A program made the position numbers and the translations under genes. From contig CANTEO010000010.1 of the NCBI GenBank assembly GCA_947652855.1, forward strand, positions 1 through 52,890: 52,890 bases of DNA. The letters are read 5' to 3'. This DNA is from an uncultured Roseburia sp. (GTDB lineage Bacteria; Bacillota; Clostridia; Lachnospirales; Lachnospiraceae). The notes beneath the pieces were generated by a model that saw only the letters and a list, made by a program, of their open reading frames with translations, was not told the DNA's origin and made no database searches. This document shows, in pieces, positions 7,547 through 16,092 of this stretch (position 1 is its first letter; each line of letters begins with the position of its first letter).

Positions 7547-8569
7547 ATGTCAGCAAAAATTTATTATCAGGAAGACTGCAACTTATCCTTATTGGAGGGG
7601 AAGACGATTGCGATTATCGGCTACGGAAGCCAGGGACACGCCCATGCGCTGAACCTAAAGGAGTCCGGATGCCATGTCATCATCGGGCTTTATGAGGGGA
7701 GCAGGTCCTGGGAGAAGGCGCAGAAGCAGGGCTTTGAAGTGCATACGGCGGCCGAGGCGGCGAAAAGGGCGGACATCATCATGATCTTAATCAATGATGA
7801 GAAGCAGGCCGACCTTTACAAAAATGACATTGAGCCGAACTTAGAAGAAGGAAATATGCTGATGTTTGCGCATGGCTTTAACATCCATTTCGGGTGCATT
7901 ACGCCGCCGGCGAACGTGGACGTGACGATGATCGCGCCGAAGGGGCCGGGGCATACCGTGCGGTCGGAATATCAGGAAGGCAAGGGCGTTCCATGCTTGG
8001 TCGCTGTGGAGCAGGACGCGACAGGGAAAGCGAAGGAGATTGCGCTTGCGTATGCGCTTGGCATCGGCGGCGCGAGGGCCGGCGTTTTGGAGACGACGTT
8101 CCGCACTGAGACGGAGACGGATCTGTTTGGCGAGCAGGCAGTGCTTTGCGGCGGCGTGTGCGCCCTGATGCAGGCAGGCTTTGAGACGCTGGTGGAGGCC
8201 GGGTACGATGCGAGGAACGCCTATTTCGAATGCATCCATGAGATGAAGCTGATTGTGGACTTGATCTATCAGTCAGGCTTTGCCGGAATGCGCTATTCCA
8301 TCTCCAATACGGCGGAATACGGCGATTACATCACGGGGCCGAAGGTCATCACGGAGGAGACGAAAAAGGCGATGAAGAAAATCCTCTCGGACATTCAGGA
8401 CGGCTCCTTTGCAAAAGAATTTTTGCTGGATATGTCCCCGGCTGGAAAGCAGGTGCATTTTAAGGCGATGCGCAAGCTGGCGAGCGAGCATCCGGCCGAG
8501 GAGATCGGCAAGGAAATCCGCAAGCTCTACAGCTGGAACAATGAAGAGGATAAGCTGATTAACAATTAA
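7547..8569 (+). CDS. ilvC: Ketol-acid reductoisomerase IlvC
   Basis: IlvC converts acetolactate or acetohydroxybutyrate to the dihydroxy acids with NAD(P)H. I choose the ATG at 7547 (MSAKIYY) because AGGAGG sits 9 bases before it; an ATG at 7538 directly abuts the ribosome site. The resulting 340 residues are normal for class I enzymes. The Rossmann motif GYGSQGHAHALNL is near residue 25, and the following GLYEGSRSW loop has the Arg/Ser typical of NADPH preference. Metal-binding residues lie in the ETETDLFGEQAVLCGG block and the knotted C-terminal domain is complete. It is followed by a 190-base gap with strong RNA structure before leuC. Confidence 0.96.
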   Translation: MSAKIYYQEDCNLSLLEGKTIAIIGYGSQGHAHALNLKESGCHVIIGLYEGSRSWEKAQKQGFEVHTAAEAAKRADIIMILINDEKQADLYKNDIEPNLEEGNMLMFAHGFNIHFGCITPPANVDVTMIAPKGPGHTVRSEYQEGKGVPCLVAVEQDATGKAKEIALAYALGIGGARAGVLETTFRTETETDLFGEQAVLCGGVCALMQAGFETLVEAGYDARNAYFECIHEMKLIVDLIYQSGFAGMRYSISNTAEYGDYITGPKVITEETKKAMKKILSDIQDGSFAKEFLLDMSPAGKQVHFKAMRKLASEHPAEEIGKEIRKLYSWNNEEDKLINN

Positions 8570-8586
8570 AACAGGATAAATAGCAA

Positions 8587-8680
8587 GCCGCAGAATCCAG
8601 CCCTTCGCCACAGGCGAATTGAATATGGGCTGGATTCTGTGGCGATAAGGCGGACGTCTGTTGTTGACGCCCGGGGGCGT
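8587..8680 (+). other. Structured intergenic element between ilvC and leuC
   Basis: Bases 8587-8603 and 8627-8643 form a 17-bp stem (one G-U pair), enclosing a second perfect hairpin TTCGCC-ACA-GGCGAA and an 8-base linker TTGAATAT. A further GC hairpin (ACGCCC/GGGCGT) lies at 8667-8680. No T-run follows, so it is not a standard terminator. It could be a processing or stability element between ilvC and leuC, or an undescribed cis-acting RNA. It does not show T-box or leader-peptide features. Confidence 0.6.
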
Positions 8681-8758
8681 TTGGCGGCGGCAGTAGAAAG
8701 ACGGCGGCGCAAGAAGGCCCTGGACGTTGAAAAAGGATGAAAAAGGAGGAAGATTTGC

Positions 8759-10024
8759 ATGGGAATGACGATGACCCAGAAAATCCTGGCCGCGCATGCA
8801 GGCTTAGAGGCTGTGCAGGCCGGGCAGCTGATTGAAGCGAAGCTAGACCTTGTGCTTGGAAATGACATCACCTCTCCGGTGGCGATACATGAGATGGAGA
8901 AGATGAAGACAAAGGGCGTGTTTGACAAAGAGAAGATTGCGCTGGTGTTAGACCATTTTGTGCCGAATAAAGACATTAAGTCCGCGCAGCATTGCAAGTG
9001 CGTGCGTGAGTTTGCCGCGAGGCATGAGATATCCAATTATTTCGACGTGGGCGAGATGGGGATTGAGCACGCCCTTCTGCCGGAACAAGGGCTTACCGTG
9101 GCCGGGGACGTGATTATCGGCGCGGATTCCCACACCTGCACTTATGGGGCGCTCGGCGCGTTTTCCACCGGCGTCGGCAGCACGGACATGGCGGCCGGGA
9201 TGGCGACGGGGAAGGCATGGTTTAAAGTGCCGTCCGCAATAAAATTTAACCTGACGGGGACGCCTGCGAAATGGGTCAGCGGAAAAGACATTATCTTACA
9301 TATCATCGGAATGATTGGCGTGGACGGCGCGCTGTACAAATCCATGGAGTTTGTGGGGGACGGCGTGCGGCATCTTTCAATGGACGACCGCTTTACGATT
9401 GCGAACATGGCGATTGAAGGCGGCGGCAAGAACGGCATCTTCCCGGTGGATGAGGTTTGCGAGGCGTATTTGAAGGAGCATTCCATGCGCCCGTATCAAA
9501 TCTACGAAGCGGACGAGGACGCCGTGTATGACGAGGAGCACACGATTGACCTGGGCGCCTTAAAGCCGACGGTGGCGTTCCCGCATCTGCCGGAGAACAC
9601 GAAGGCGATCGACGAGGTTGGCGATATTCCGATCGACCAGGTTGTAATTGGCTCCTGCACCAACGGGCGCCTGGATGACCTTCGGGCAGCGGCGCAAATC
9701 ATGAAAGGGAAGAAAGTGGCGAAAGGCGTCCGCGTCATCGTGATCCCGGCGACGCAGAGGATTTACCTGGACGCGATGGAAGAGGGGCTGTTGAAGACGT
9801 TCATTGAGGCGGGGGCAATTGTCAGCACGCCGACCTGCGGGCCGTGCCTTGGCGGCTATATGGGCATTTTGGCGGAAAAGGAGCGCTGCGTCTCAACGAC
9901 GAACCGGAACTTTGTAGGGCGCATGGGGCATACGGAATCGGAGATTTATTTAGCCAGCCCTGCGGTTGCGGCGGCAAGCGCCATCGCGGGCAGGATTTCA
10001 GGCCCGCAAGAAGCGGCGGAGTAA
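8759..10024 (+). CDS. leuC: 3-isopropylmalate dehydratase large subunit LeuC
   Basis: LeuC with LeuD isomerises 2-isopropylmalate to 3-isopropylmalate in leucine synthesis. At 421 residues it is the compact LeuC type found in Clostridia, Thermotogales and archaea rather than the roughly 466-residue enterobacterial form. The [4Fe-4S]-binding cysteines are in VIGSCTNGRLDDL near residue 300 and TCGPCLGGYMG near residue 360. Early conserved sequence includes ITSPVAI and IGADSHTCTYGALGAFSTGVGSTD. AAAGGAGGA lies 8 bases before the ATG. leuD follows after 15 bases. leuA and leuB are absent here. Confidence 0.95.
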   Translation: MGMTMTQKILAAHAGLEAVQAGQLIEAKLDLVLGNDITSPVAIHEMEKMKTKGVFDKEKIALVLDHFVPNKDIKSAQHCKCVREFAARHEISNYFDVGEMGIEHALLPEQGLTVAGDVIIGADSHTCTYGALGAFSTGVGSTDMAAGMATGKAWFKVPSAIKFNLTGTPAKWVSGKDIILHIIGMIGVDGALYKSMEFVGDGVRHLSMDDRFTIANMAIEGGGKNGIFPVDEVCEAYLKEHSMRPYQIYEADEDAVYDEEHTIDLGALKPTVAFPHLPENTKAIDEVGDIPIDQVVIGSCTNGRLDDLRAAAQIMKGKKVAKGVRVIVIPATQRIYLDAMEEGLLKTFIEAGAIVSTPTCGPCLGGYMGILAEKERCVSTTNRNFVGRMGHTESEIYLASPAVAAASAIAGRISGPQEAAE

Positions 10025-10039
10025 AGGAGGGGAGCGAGC

Positions 10040-10528
10040 ATGAAAGCGGCAAAGGGAACTGTGTTTAAATATGGCGACAATGTGGATACGGACGTAATCA
10101 TCCCGGCGAGGCACTTAAACACCTCTGACCCGGAGGAATTGGCGAAGCACTGCATGGAAGACATTGACCGGGAGTTTGTGAAGAAGGTCAAGGCGGGGGA
10201 CGTGATCGTCGCCACAAAGAATTTTGGCTGCGGCTCTTCCAGGGAGCACGCGCCGATCGCGATCAAGGCGGCGGGCGTAAGCTGCGTGATCGCGGAGACG
10301 TTCGCCAGGATTTTTTACCGGAACGCGATTAACATTGGCCTTCCGATTGTGGAGTGCCGGGAAGCGGCCAGGGAGATTGAGGCGCAGGATGAGGTGGAAG
10401 TGGACTTTGACACGGGCCTGATTACGAATCTGACGAAGGGCAGGACGTATCAGGGCCAGGCGTTTCCGGAATTTATGCAAAAGATCATAGACTGCGGCGG
10501 GCTGGTGAACTACATTAACGAAGGCTGA
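10040..10528 (+). CDS. leuD: 3-isopropylmalate dehydratase small subunit LeuD
   Basis: This is the swivelling small subunit that completes the LeuCD active site. The 162-residue size matches the compact LeuC partner. Motifs include GDNVDTDVIIPARHLN near the start, FGCGSSREHAPIAIKAAGV near residue 55 and FYRNAINIGLPI near residue 92. AAGGAGGGG precedes the ATG by a suitable distance. It is the last gene of the ilv-leu unit, followed by a terminator at 10568-10598. Confidence 0.95.
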   Translation: MKAAKGTVFKYGDNVDTDVIIPARHLNTSDPEELAKHCMEDIDREFVKKVKAGDVIVATKNFGCGSSREHAPIAIKAAGVSCVIAETFARIFYRNAINIGLPIVECREAAREIEAQDEVEVDFDTGLITNLTKGRTYQGQAFPEFMQKIIDCGGLVNYINEG

Positions 10529-10567
10529 CGCAGGATGAGGGATTTCTTGACAGAATAGAACTGGAAG

Positions 10568-10598
10568 ATCCAGTCCATGGAAATGGGCTGGATTTTTT
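10568..10598 (+). terminator. Intrinsic terminator after leuD, with a second hairpin behind it
   Basis: ATCCAGTCC and GGGCTGGAT pair over 9 bp (one G-U) around an 8-base loop, followed by six T. An alternative hairpin ACTGGA-AGA-TCCAGT just upstream uses the same 5' arm. A second stem GCCGAAA-TTGC-TTTCGGC at 10602-10619 with a T-rich tail may back it up. Confidence 0.85.
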
Positions 10599-10782
10599 AA
10601 GGCCGAAATTGCTTTCGGCATATGCTTTTTTTGTTCGGCGAGGGGCATGGGCAGACGCGGCTTAGCGGTTGCGGCCGAAGGCGGCCCTGGCGGAATGCTT
10701 ACGGCAATTTGTCAAAATCTCCATTTTTTTCTTGTAAAATCCCTTCAACTCATGTATCTTAAAATGCAGGAGATAAAATGCC

Positions 10783-12114
10783 ATGGATTTATTTGAGTAT
10801 ATGAGGGAACAGAAGAAAGAAACCGAGTCGCCGCTGGCCTCAAGGCTCCGCCCGACCACGCTGGAGGAAGTGGTAGGGCAGCGGCACATCATTGGGAAGG
10901 ACAAGCTTTTGTACCGCGCGATCAAGGCGGACAAGCTATCCTCCGTCATTTTTTACGGGCCGCCGGGGACGGGCAAGACGACGCTCGCCAAGGTGATCGC
11001 CAATACGACAAGCGCCAATTTCACCCAGATCAACGCGACGGCCGCCGGCAAAAAGGATATGGAGGAGGTCGTTTTGAAAGCGAAGGACGGCCAGGGGATG
11101 TACGGCAGGAAGACGATCCTCTTCATTGATGAGATTCACAGGTTCAATAAGGGGCAGCAGGACTATCTGCTTCCGTTTGTGGAGGACGGGACGGTCGTGC
11201 TGGTCGGGGCCACGACGGAGAACCCCTATTTTGAGGTTAACGGGGCCTTGCTGTCCCGATCCATCGTCTTTGAGCTAAAGCCCCTGTCTGGGGAGGACTT
11301 AAAGACGCTTTTGCTGCGCGCCGCGTCCGACGAGGAGAAGGGCATGGGATTATACCGCGCCGTGATAGAGGAAGACGCGCTGGAGTTCCTTGCGGATGCA
11401 AGCAACGGCGACGCGAGGGCGGCGTTAAACGCCATTGAGCTTGGCGTCTTAACGACGGACAGGGGCGCGGACGGGATGATCCGCATTACGCTGGACATCG
11501 CTTCAGAATGCATTCAAAAGCGCGTCGTAAAATATGACAAAAGCGGGGATAATCACCATGACGTCATTTCCGCGTTCATCAAAAGCATGCGCGGCTCCGA
11601 CCCGGACGCGGCGGTTTACTACCTGGCGCGGATGCTGTACGCAGGGGAGGACATTCGGTTCATTGCCAGGCGCATCATGATCTGCGCGTCGGAGGACGTG
11701 GGGATGGCTGACCCAAATGCGCTGAATGTGGCGGTTTCCGCGGCGCTCGCCGTAGAGCGGGTCGGCATGCCGGAAGCCAGGATCCTGCTTTCCCAGGCAG
11801 CGGTCTATGTCGCTGCTGCCCCGAAAAGCAATGCGTCTTACTTAGCCATTAATCAGGCGCTTGACGTGGTAAAGGATACGCGGACGGAACCGGTGCCTCC
11901 CCATTTGCAGGGGACGGGCTATTCCGCTGCGGAAAAACTGGGTCGGGGAGTCGGCTATCGGTATGCCCACGATTATCCCATGCATTATGTCAAACAGCAG
12001 TATCTGCCAGACGGCCTGGTGGGGCGGACGTTTTATGAGCCGACCGAAAACGGCTATGAACGGCAGGTACAGGCTTATTTAAAGAAAATAAAGGAACAGG
12101 AGGATGTGACATGA
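10783..12114 (+). CDS. rarA: Replication-associated recombination protein A (RarA/MgsA), AAA+ ATPase
   Basis: RarA is a homotetrameric clamp-loader-like ATPase acting at stalled forks. The 443-residue length is typical. It starts with the family sequence PLASRLRPTTLEEVVGQ and has Walker A GPPGTGKTT near residue 60 and Walker B ILFIDEIHRFN near residue 113. Sensor 1 is VGATTENPYFEVN and the arginine-finger region is ALLSRS. The C-terminal MgsA tetramerisation domain (SFKS-like IKSMRGSDPDAAVYYLARML and YPMHYVKQQYLPDGL) is complete. An AGGAG lies about 10 bases upstream. It overlaps the next gene by 4 bases (ATGA). Confidence 0.94.
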   Translation: MDLFEYMREQKKETESPLASRLRPTTLEEVVGQRHIIGKDKLLYRAIKADKLSSVIFYGPPGTGKTTLAKVIANTTSANFTQINATAAGKKDMEEVVLKAKDGQGMYGRKTILFIDEIHRFNKGQQDYLLPFVEDGTVVLVGATTENPYFEVNGALLSRSIVFELKPLSGEDLKTLLLRAASDEEKGMGLYRAVIEEDALEFLADASNGDARAALNAIELGVLTTDRGADGMIRITLDIASECIQKRVVKYDKSGDNHHDVISAFIKSMRGSDPDAAVYYLARMLYAGEDIRFIARRIMICASEDVGMADPNALNVAVSAALAVERVGMPEARILLSQAAVYVAAAPKSNASYLAINQALDVVKDTRTEPVPPHLQGTGYSAAEKLGRGVGYRYAHDYPMHYVKQQYLPDGLVGRTFYEPTENGYERQVQAYLKKIKEQEDVT

Positions 12115-13394
12115 AATCATATCAGGAAATGACAAAAGAGGAGCTGCTTGAGGAAAAGCGGCAGCTGGAGACAGAGTATAGGAAATATCAGATGCGGGGC
12201 CTTAAGCTTGATATGTCCAGAGGAAAGCCTTCTGCGGAGCAGCTTGACCTTTCTATGGGAATTATGGACGCGCTGCACAGCGGCGTGGACTTAGCCTGCG
12301 AGGATGGGACGGACTGCAGGAACTATGGCGTGCTGGACGGAATCCAAGAAGCGAAAGAGCTGATCGGCGATATGATTGAGTGCCATCCGGACAATATCAT
12401 TATTTATGGGAATTCCAGCTTAAATATCATGTACGACACGATTTCCCGCTCCATGACGCATGGCGTGATGGGCAGCACGCCCTGGTGCAAGTTGGAAAAA
12501 GTGAAGTTTTTATGCCCGGTGCCGGGATATGACAGGCATTTTGCGATTACAGAGCATTTTGGGATTGAGATGATCAATATCCCGATGCTGCCAACCGGGC
12601 CGGATATGGACATGGTGGAGGAGCTGGTGTCAAAGGATGACGCGGTGAAGGGAATCTGGTGCGTGCCAAAATACTCCAATCCGCAGGGCATCACGTATTC
12701 CGACGAGACGGTGCGCCGTTTTGCGAGGCTAAAGCCGGCGGCGAAGGACTTCCGTATTTTCTGGGACAACGCGTATGGCGTGCATCATCTGTATGACATT
12801 GACCAGGACAGCCTGGTGGAGATTTTTGCGGAATGCAAGCGCGCCGGAAACCCAGACATGGTGTACAAATTCTGCTCCACCTCAAAAATCACGTTTCCCG
12901 GCTCAGGAGTGGCCGCCATCGCGACTTCCGCCAACAACCTGGAGGACATTAAGAAACAGCTGATTGTGCAGACGATCGGCTATGACAAGGTGAATCAGCT
13001 TCGCCATGTGCGCTTTTTTAAGGGCATTTACGGCATAACCGAGCATATGAGAAAGCATGCGGACATCTTAAGGCCCAAATTTGAGATGGTTCTCGACATT
13101 TTAAAGAGGGAGCTTGAGGACATCGGCGCCGGAAACTGGTATTGCCCGAAGGGAGGCTATTTCATCTGCTATCAGGCGCTTGAAGGCTGCGCGAAGGAGA
13201 TTGTGCTTAGGGCAAAAAAAGCAGGCGTGATCTTAACGCCGGCCGGGGCGCCGTTCCCTTATGGAAAAGATCCGAAGGATTCCGTGATCCGCATTGCGCC
13301 GACGTATCCTAGCATTGAGGATTTGGAGATGGCGGCGAATATTTTTGTGCTTTGCGTGAAATTGGTCAGCATAGAGAAGCTATTGGAAGGGTAA
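12111..13394 (+). CDS. PLP-dependent aminotransferase, aspartate-aminotransferase-like (class I/II)
   Basis: This 427-residue fold-type I enzyme belongs to the group often annotated as aspartate aminotransferase or MocR-like aminotransferase (Pfam Asp_aminotransf / PF12897 type). It shows LDMSRGKPSAEQLDLS at the substrate-binding N-terminus and GNSSLNIM near residue 100. The cofactor-binding NPQGITYS and DNAYGVHHL follow, and the Schiff-base lysine is in CSTSKITFPGSG near residue 258. A C-terminal arginine in VIRIAPTYPS is the expected carboxylate binder. The start overlaps rarA by 4 bases. The exact amino donor cannot be read from sequence. Confidence 0.85.
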   Translation: MKSYQEMTKEELLEEKRQLETEYRKYQMRGLKLDMSRGKPSAEQLDLSMGIMDALHSGVDLACEDGTDCRNYGVLDGIQEAKELIGDMIECHPDNIIIYGNSSLNIMYDTISRSMTHGVMGSTPWCKLEKVKFLCPVPGYDRHFAITEHFGIEMINIPMLPTGPDMDMVEELVSKDDAVKGIWCVPKYSNPQGITYSDETVRRFARLKPAAKDFRIFWDNAYGVHHLYDIDQDSLVEIFAECKRAGNPDMVYKFCSTSKITFPGSGVAAIATSANNLEDIKKQLIVQTIGYDKVNQLRHVRFFKGIYGITEHMRKHADILRPKFEMVLDILKRELEDIGAGNWYCPKGGYFICYQALEGCAKEIVLRAKKAGVILTPAGAPFPYGKDPKDSVIRIAPTYPSIEDLEMAANIFVLCVKLVSIEKLLEG

Positions 13395-13446
13395 CTGACA
13401 GTGGGCGGCGTTTGGGCCGCCTATAAGCGTAAAGGGGAGGGGCTTT

Positions 13447-14430
13447 ATGGAGTATAAGCAGATAACGGGCGTAAGGCTGCCAGTGTCGCGCATTGTGTTT
13501 GGGACGGCGATTCCGTCCATGATGCAGGGTGAGAATGCCTTTCGGCTGTTAGACGCGGCGTTTGAGGAAGGCATCAATGCCTTCGACTTGGCAAGGAGCT
13601 ATGGCCTTGCGGAAAAGTCCATGGGGGCGTGGATGGACGCGCGGGGAAACAGGGATCGGCTGACGCTGCTGACGAAAGGGGCGCATCCCGTTTCCGGCTC
13701 AATGGCCTCCCGCGTGACGCCGGAGGCGGTCCGGCAGGACGCGGAGGAGTCCCTTCGGGCGTTACACACGGATTTCATTGACGTCTATCTGCTGCACCGC
13801 GACTGCCCCAAGGCTCCGGTAGGGCCGTTGGTAGAGACGCTCAATGAGCTTCGGGAAGAGGGGAAGATCGGAATTTTCGGAGGCTCGAACTGGAGCTATG
13901 GACGGATTGACGAAGCGAATGAATATGCCTATGCCCATGACCTGTTTGGCTTTGAAGCCTCAAGCCCCGCCTTTAGCCTTGCGGAGCAAGTGGAAGATCC
14001 CTGGGGAGGGGGATGCGTGGACATTTCCGGCGACAGGCATCTTAGGGACAGGAATTGGTATCAGGAGGAAGGCATTGCGGTGTTCGCCTATGCAAGCCTG
14101 GCGCATGGCTTTTTGTCCGGGAAATTCCGTTCGGATGAGGAGCGGCGCGCCCTAAAGGTCCTGGATGCGTTTGCGGTGAGGGGCTATTGCTGCGCAGAGA
14201 ATTTTGAGCGGCTTAGGAGGGCGGAGGAGCTTGCGGAAAAGAAGCGCGCCACCGTGCCTCAGATTGCGCTTGCCTATGTGCTAAGCCAGCCGTTCTCGCC
14301 GATGGCGGTTTGCGCCGCCTCGTCGGTGAAGAAGATGCAGTCGAACGTAAAGGCGCTTCAGGTGACGCTTACGAAGGAGGAGCTGCGCTGGCTTGGCTGC
14401 TCAAATATAGGATTGAATTCTGAGAGATAA
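13447..14430 (+). CDS. Aldo/keto reductase
   Basis: A 327-residue NAD(P)H-dependent TIM-barrel oxidoreductase. The catalytic tetrad is visible: Asp in NAFDLARSYG, Tyr in the same segment, Lys in LLTKGAH and His in YLLHRDCP. The C-terminal cofactor site VCAASSVKKMQSNV matches the family position. AAAGGGGAGGGG lies just before the ATG. It is in the same orientation as, and close to, the aminotransferase upstream and galT downstream. The substrate is unknown, though the galT neighbour allows a sugar or aldehyde role. Confidence 0.85.
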   Translation: MEYKQITGVRLPVSRIVFGTAIPSMMQGENAFRLLDAAFEEGINAFDLARSYGLAEKSMGAWMDARGNRDRLTLLTKGAHPVSGSMASRVTPEAVRQDAEESLRALHTDFIDVYLLHRDCPKAPVGPLVETLNELREEGKIGIFGGSNWSYGRIDEANEYAYAHDLFGFEASSPAFSLAEQVEDPWGGGCVDISGDRHLRDRNWYQEEGIAVFAYASLAHGFLSGKFRSDEERRALKVLDAFAVRGYCCAENFERLRRAEELAEKKRATVPQIALAYVLSQPFSPMAVCAASSVKKMQSNVKALQVTLTKEELRWLGCSNIGLNSER

Positions 14431-14487
14431 AAAGGTATACTTAGGAAAAAGAGGTTAAAAATGAAGCGGTTTTGAAAGGGGAATGTC

Positions 14488-16020
14488 ATGATTTTGGAGA
14501 GGATATTGGATTTAGTGGATTATGGGCTGGCGACGGGGCTGATAGAGGCGGCGGACGAGAGCTTTGCCATTAACCGGCTGTTGGAGCTGTTCCGTCTGGA
14601 TGAGCTTGAGGATGCGGCGTATGCCGCCTATGCGGCGAGAAGCCGCATGACGCGGGAAGAGGCTTACGCGGCGCTTGAGGGCATTTTAAAGGATATGTTA
14701 GACTATGCCTACGAGAACGGGCTGCTGCCGGAGAATGGCGTCGTGTACCGCGATTTGCTTGACACGAAGATTATGGGGCAGCTTGTTCCGCGGCCAAGCG
14801 AGGTCATTGGGAAGTTTATGGCGCTCTATGAGAAGGACGCGAAGGCGGCGACGGATTATTTCTATACGTTGAGCTGCGATTCGGACTACATACGCAGATA
14901 CCGGATTCAGAAGGATCTCAAGTGGACTGCGGAAACGGAGTACGGCACGCTTGACATCACGGTTAATTTGTCAAAGCCGGAGAAGGATCCAAAAGCCATT
15001 GCCGCGGCCAAGCTCGCCAAGCAGAGCGGCTACCCGAAATGCCTGCTTTGCAAGGAAAATGAGGGGTATGCCGGAAGGGTGAACCATCCGGCCAGGCAGA
15101 ATCACAGGATCATTCCCGTCACGATCAATGACAGCGGCTGGTTCTTCCAGTATTCGCCATATGTCTATTATAATGAGCATTGCATTGTCTTTAACGCAAA
15201 GCATACGCCGATGAAGATTGAGCGGGCGACGTTTGGCAAGCTTTTGGATTTTGTGGAGCAGTTTCCGCATTATTTTGTCGGCTCGAACGCAGACCTTCCG
15301 ATTGTCGGCGGCTCAATCTTAAGCCATGACCATTTCCAGGGCGGGAATTATGAATTTGCGATGGCGAAGGCCCCTGTGGAAAGGGAGGTCGCTTTCGAGG
15401 GTTTTTCTGACGTCACGGCCGGGATCGTGAAATGGCCGATGTCCGTCATCCGTTTGGACTGCGCCGATAAGGATCGGCTGATTGCGCTTGCGGACAAGAT
15501 ACTGCTTGCGTGGAGGGGCTACACGGATGAGGCGGCATACCTGTTTGCGGAAACGGACGGGGAGCCGCACAATACAATCACCCCGATCGCAAGGAAGCGC
15601 GGGGAGCTGTTTGAGCTGGATTTGGTCCTGCGCAACAACATTACGACAAAGGAGCATCCGATGGGCCTGTACCATCCCCATGCCAAGCTGCACCACATCA
15701 AGAAGGAGAACATCGGCTTAATCGAAGTGATGGGCCTTGCCGTCCTTCCGGCCAGGCTGAAGGACGAGATGGCCGCGCTTTGCGAGGCAGTCCTGTCTGG
15801 GGCCGATCTTCGGGCCGATGAGGCGCTGGCGAAGCACGCGGACTGGGTGGAGGAATTTTTGCCGAAATATGGCAGCGTGACGAAAGAAAACATCAATGGG
15901 ATTGTGCAGAAGGAAATCGGCCTGGTGTTTTTGGAAGTCTTAGAGGATGCGGGAGTGTATAAATGCACGCCGGAGGGCAGAGAGGCGTTCCTGCGGTTTG
16001 TGGAGAGCGTAAACAAATAA
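14488..16020 (+). CDS. galT: UDP-glucose--hexose-1-phosphate uridylyltransferase GalT (class II)
   Basis: GalT moves UMP from UDP-glucose to galactose 1-phosphate in the Leloir pathway. The 510-residue protein is the class II form found in Firmicutes. It shows PKCLLCKENEGYAGR, HPARQNHRIIPV, NEHCIVFNAKHTPM and the SHDHFQGG block, which is the equivalent of the nucleotidylated-histidine region. An N-terminal helical segment of about 150 residues is typical of the class. AAAGGGG precedes the ATG. galK and galE are not in the window, so this copy stands apart from a full gal operon. Confidence 0.92.
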   Translation: MILERILDLVDYGLATGLIEAADESFAINRLLELFRLDELEDAAYAAYAARSRMTREEAYAALEGILKDMLDYAYENGLLPENGVVYRDLLDTKIMGQLVPRPSEVIGKFMALYEKDAKAATDYFYTLSCDSDYIRRYRIQKDLKWTAETEYGTLDITVNLSKPEKDPKAIAAAKLAKQSGYPKCLLCKENEGYAGRVNHPARQNHRIIPVTINDSGWFFQYSPYVYYNEHCIVFNAKHTPMKIERATFGKLLDFVEQFPHYFVGSNADLPIVGGSILSHDHFQGGNYEFAMAKAPVEREVAFEGFSDVTAGIVKWPMSVIRLDCADKDRLIALADKILLAWRGYTDEAAYLFAETDGEPHNTITPIARKRGELFELDLVLRNNITTKEHPMGLYHPHAKLHHIKKENIGLIEVMGLAVLPARLKDEMAALCEAVLSGADLRADEALAKHADWVEEFLPKYGSVTKENINGIVQKEIGLVFLEVLEDAGVYKCTPEGREAFLRFVESVNK

Positions 16021-16092
16021 CGAAACGGCGGTCAATGTTGGAGGAGGGCATTTGCGGAAACGCGAGTGTCCTTGTCTTATAGGAGGATAGAA

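Noticed and set aside
8570..8758. T-box or leucine leader peptide before leuC
   Set aside because: No T-box sequence, no run of Leu codons in a small frame and no terminator T-run were seen, although the region is strongly structured.
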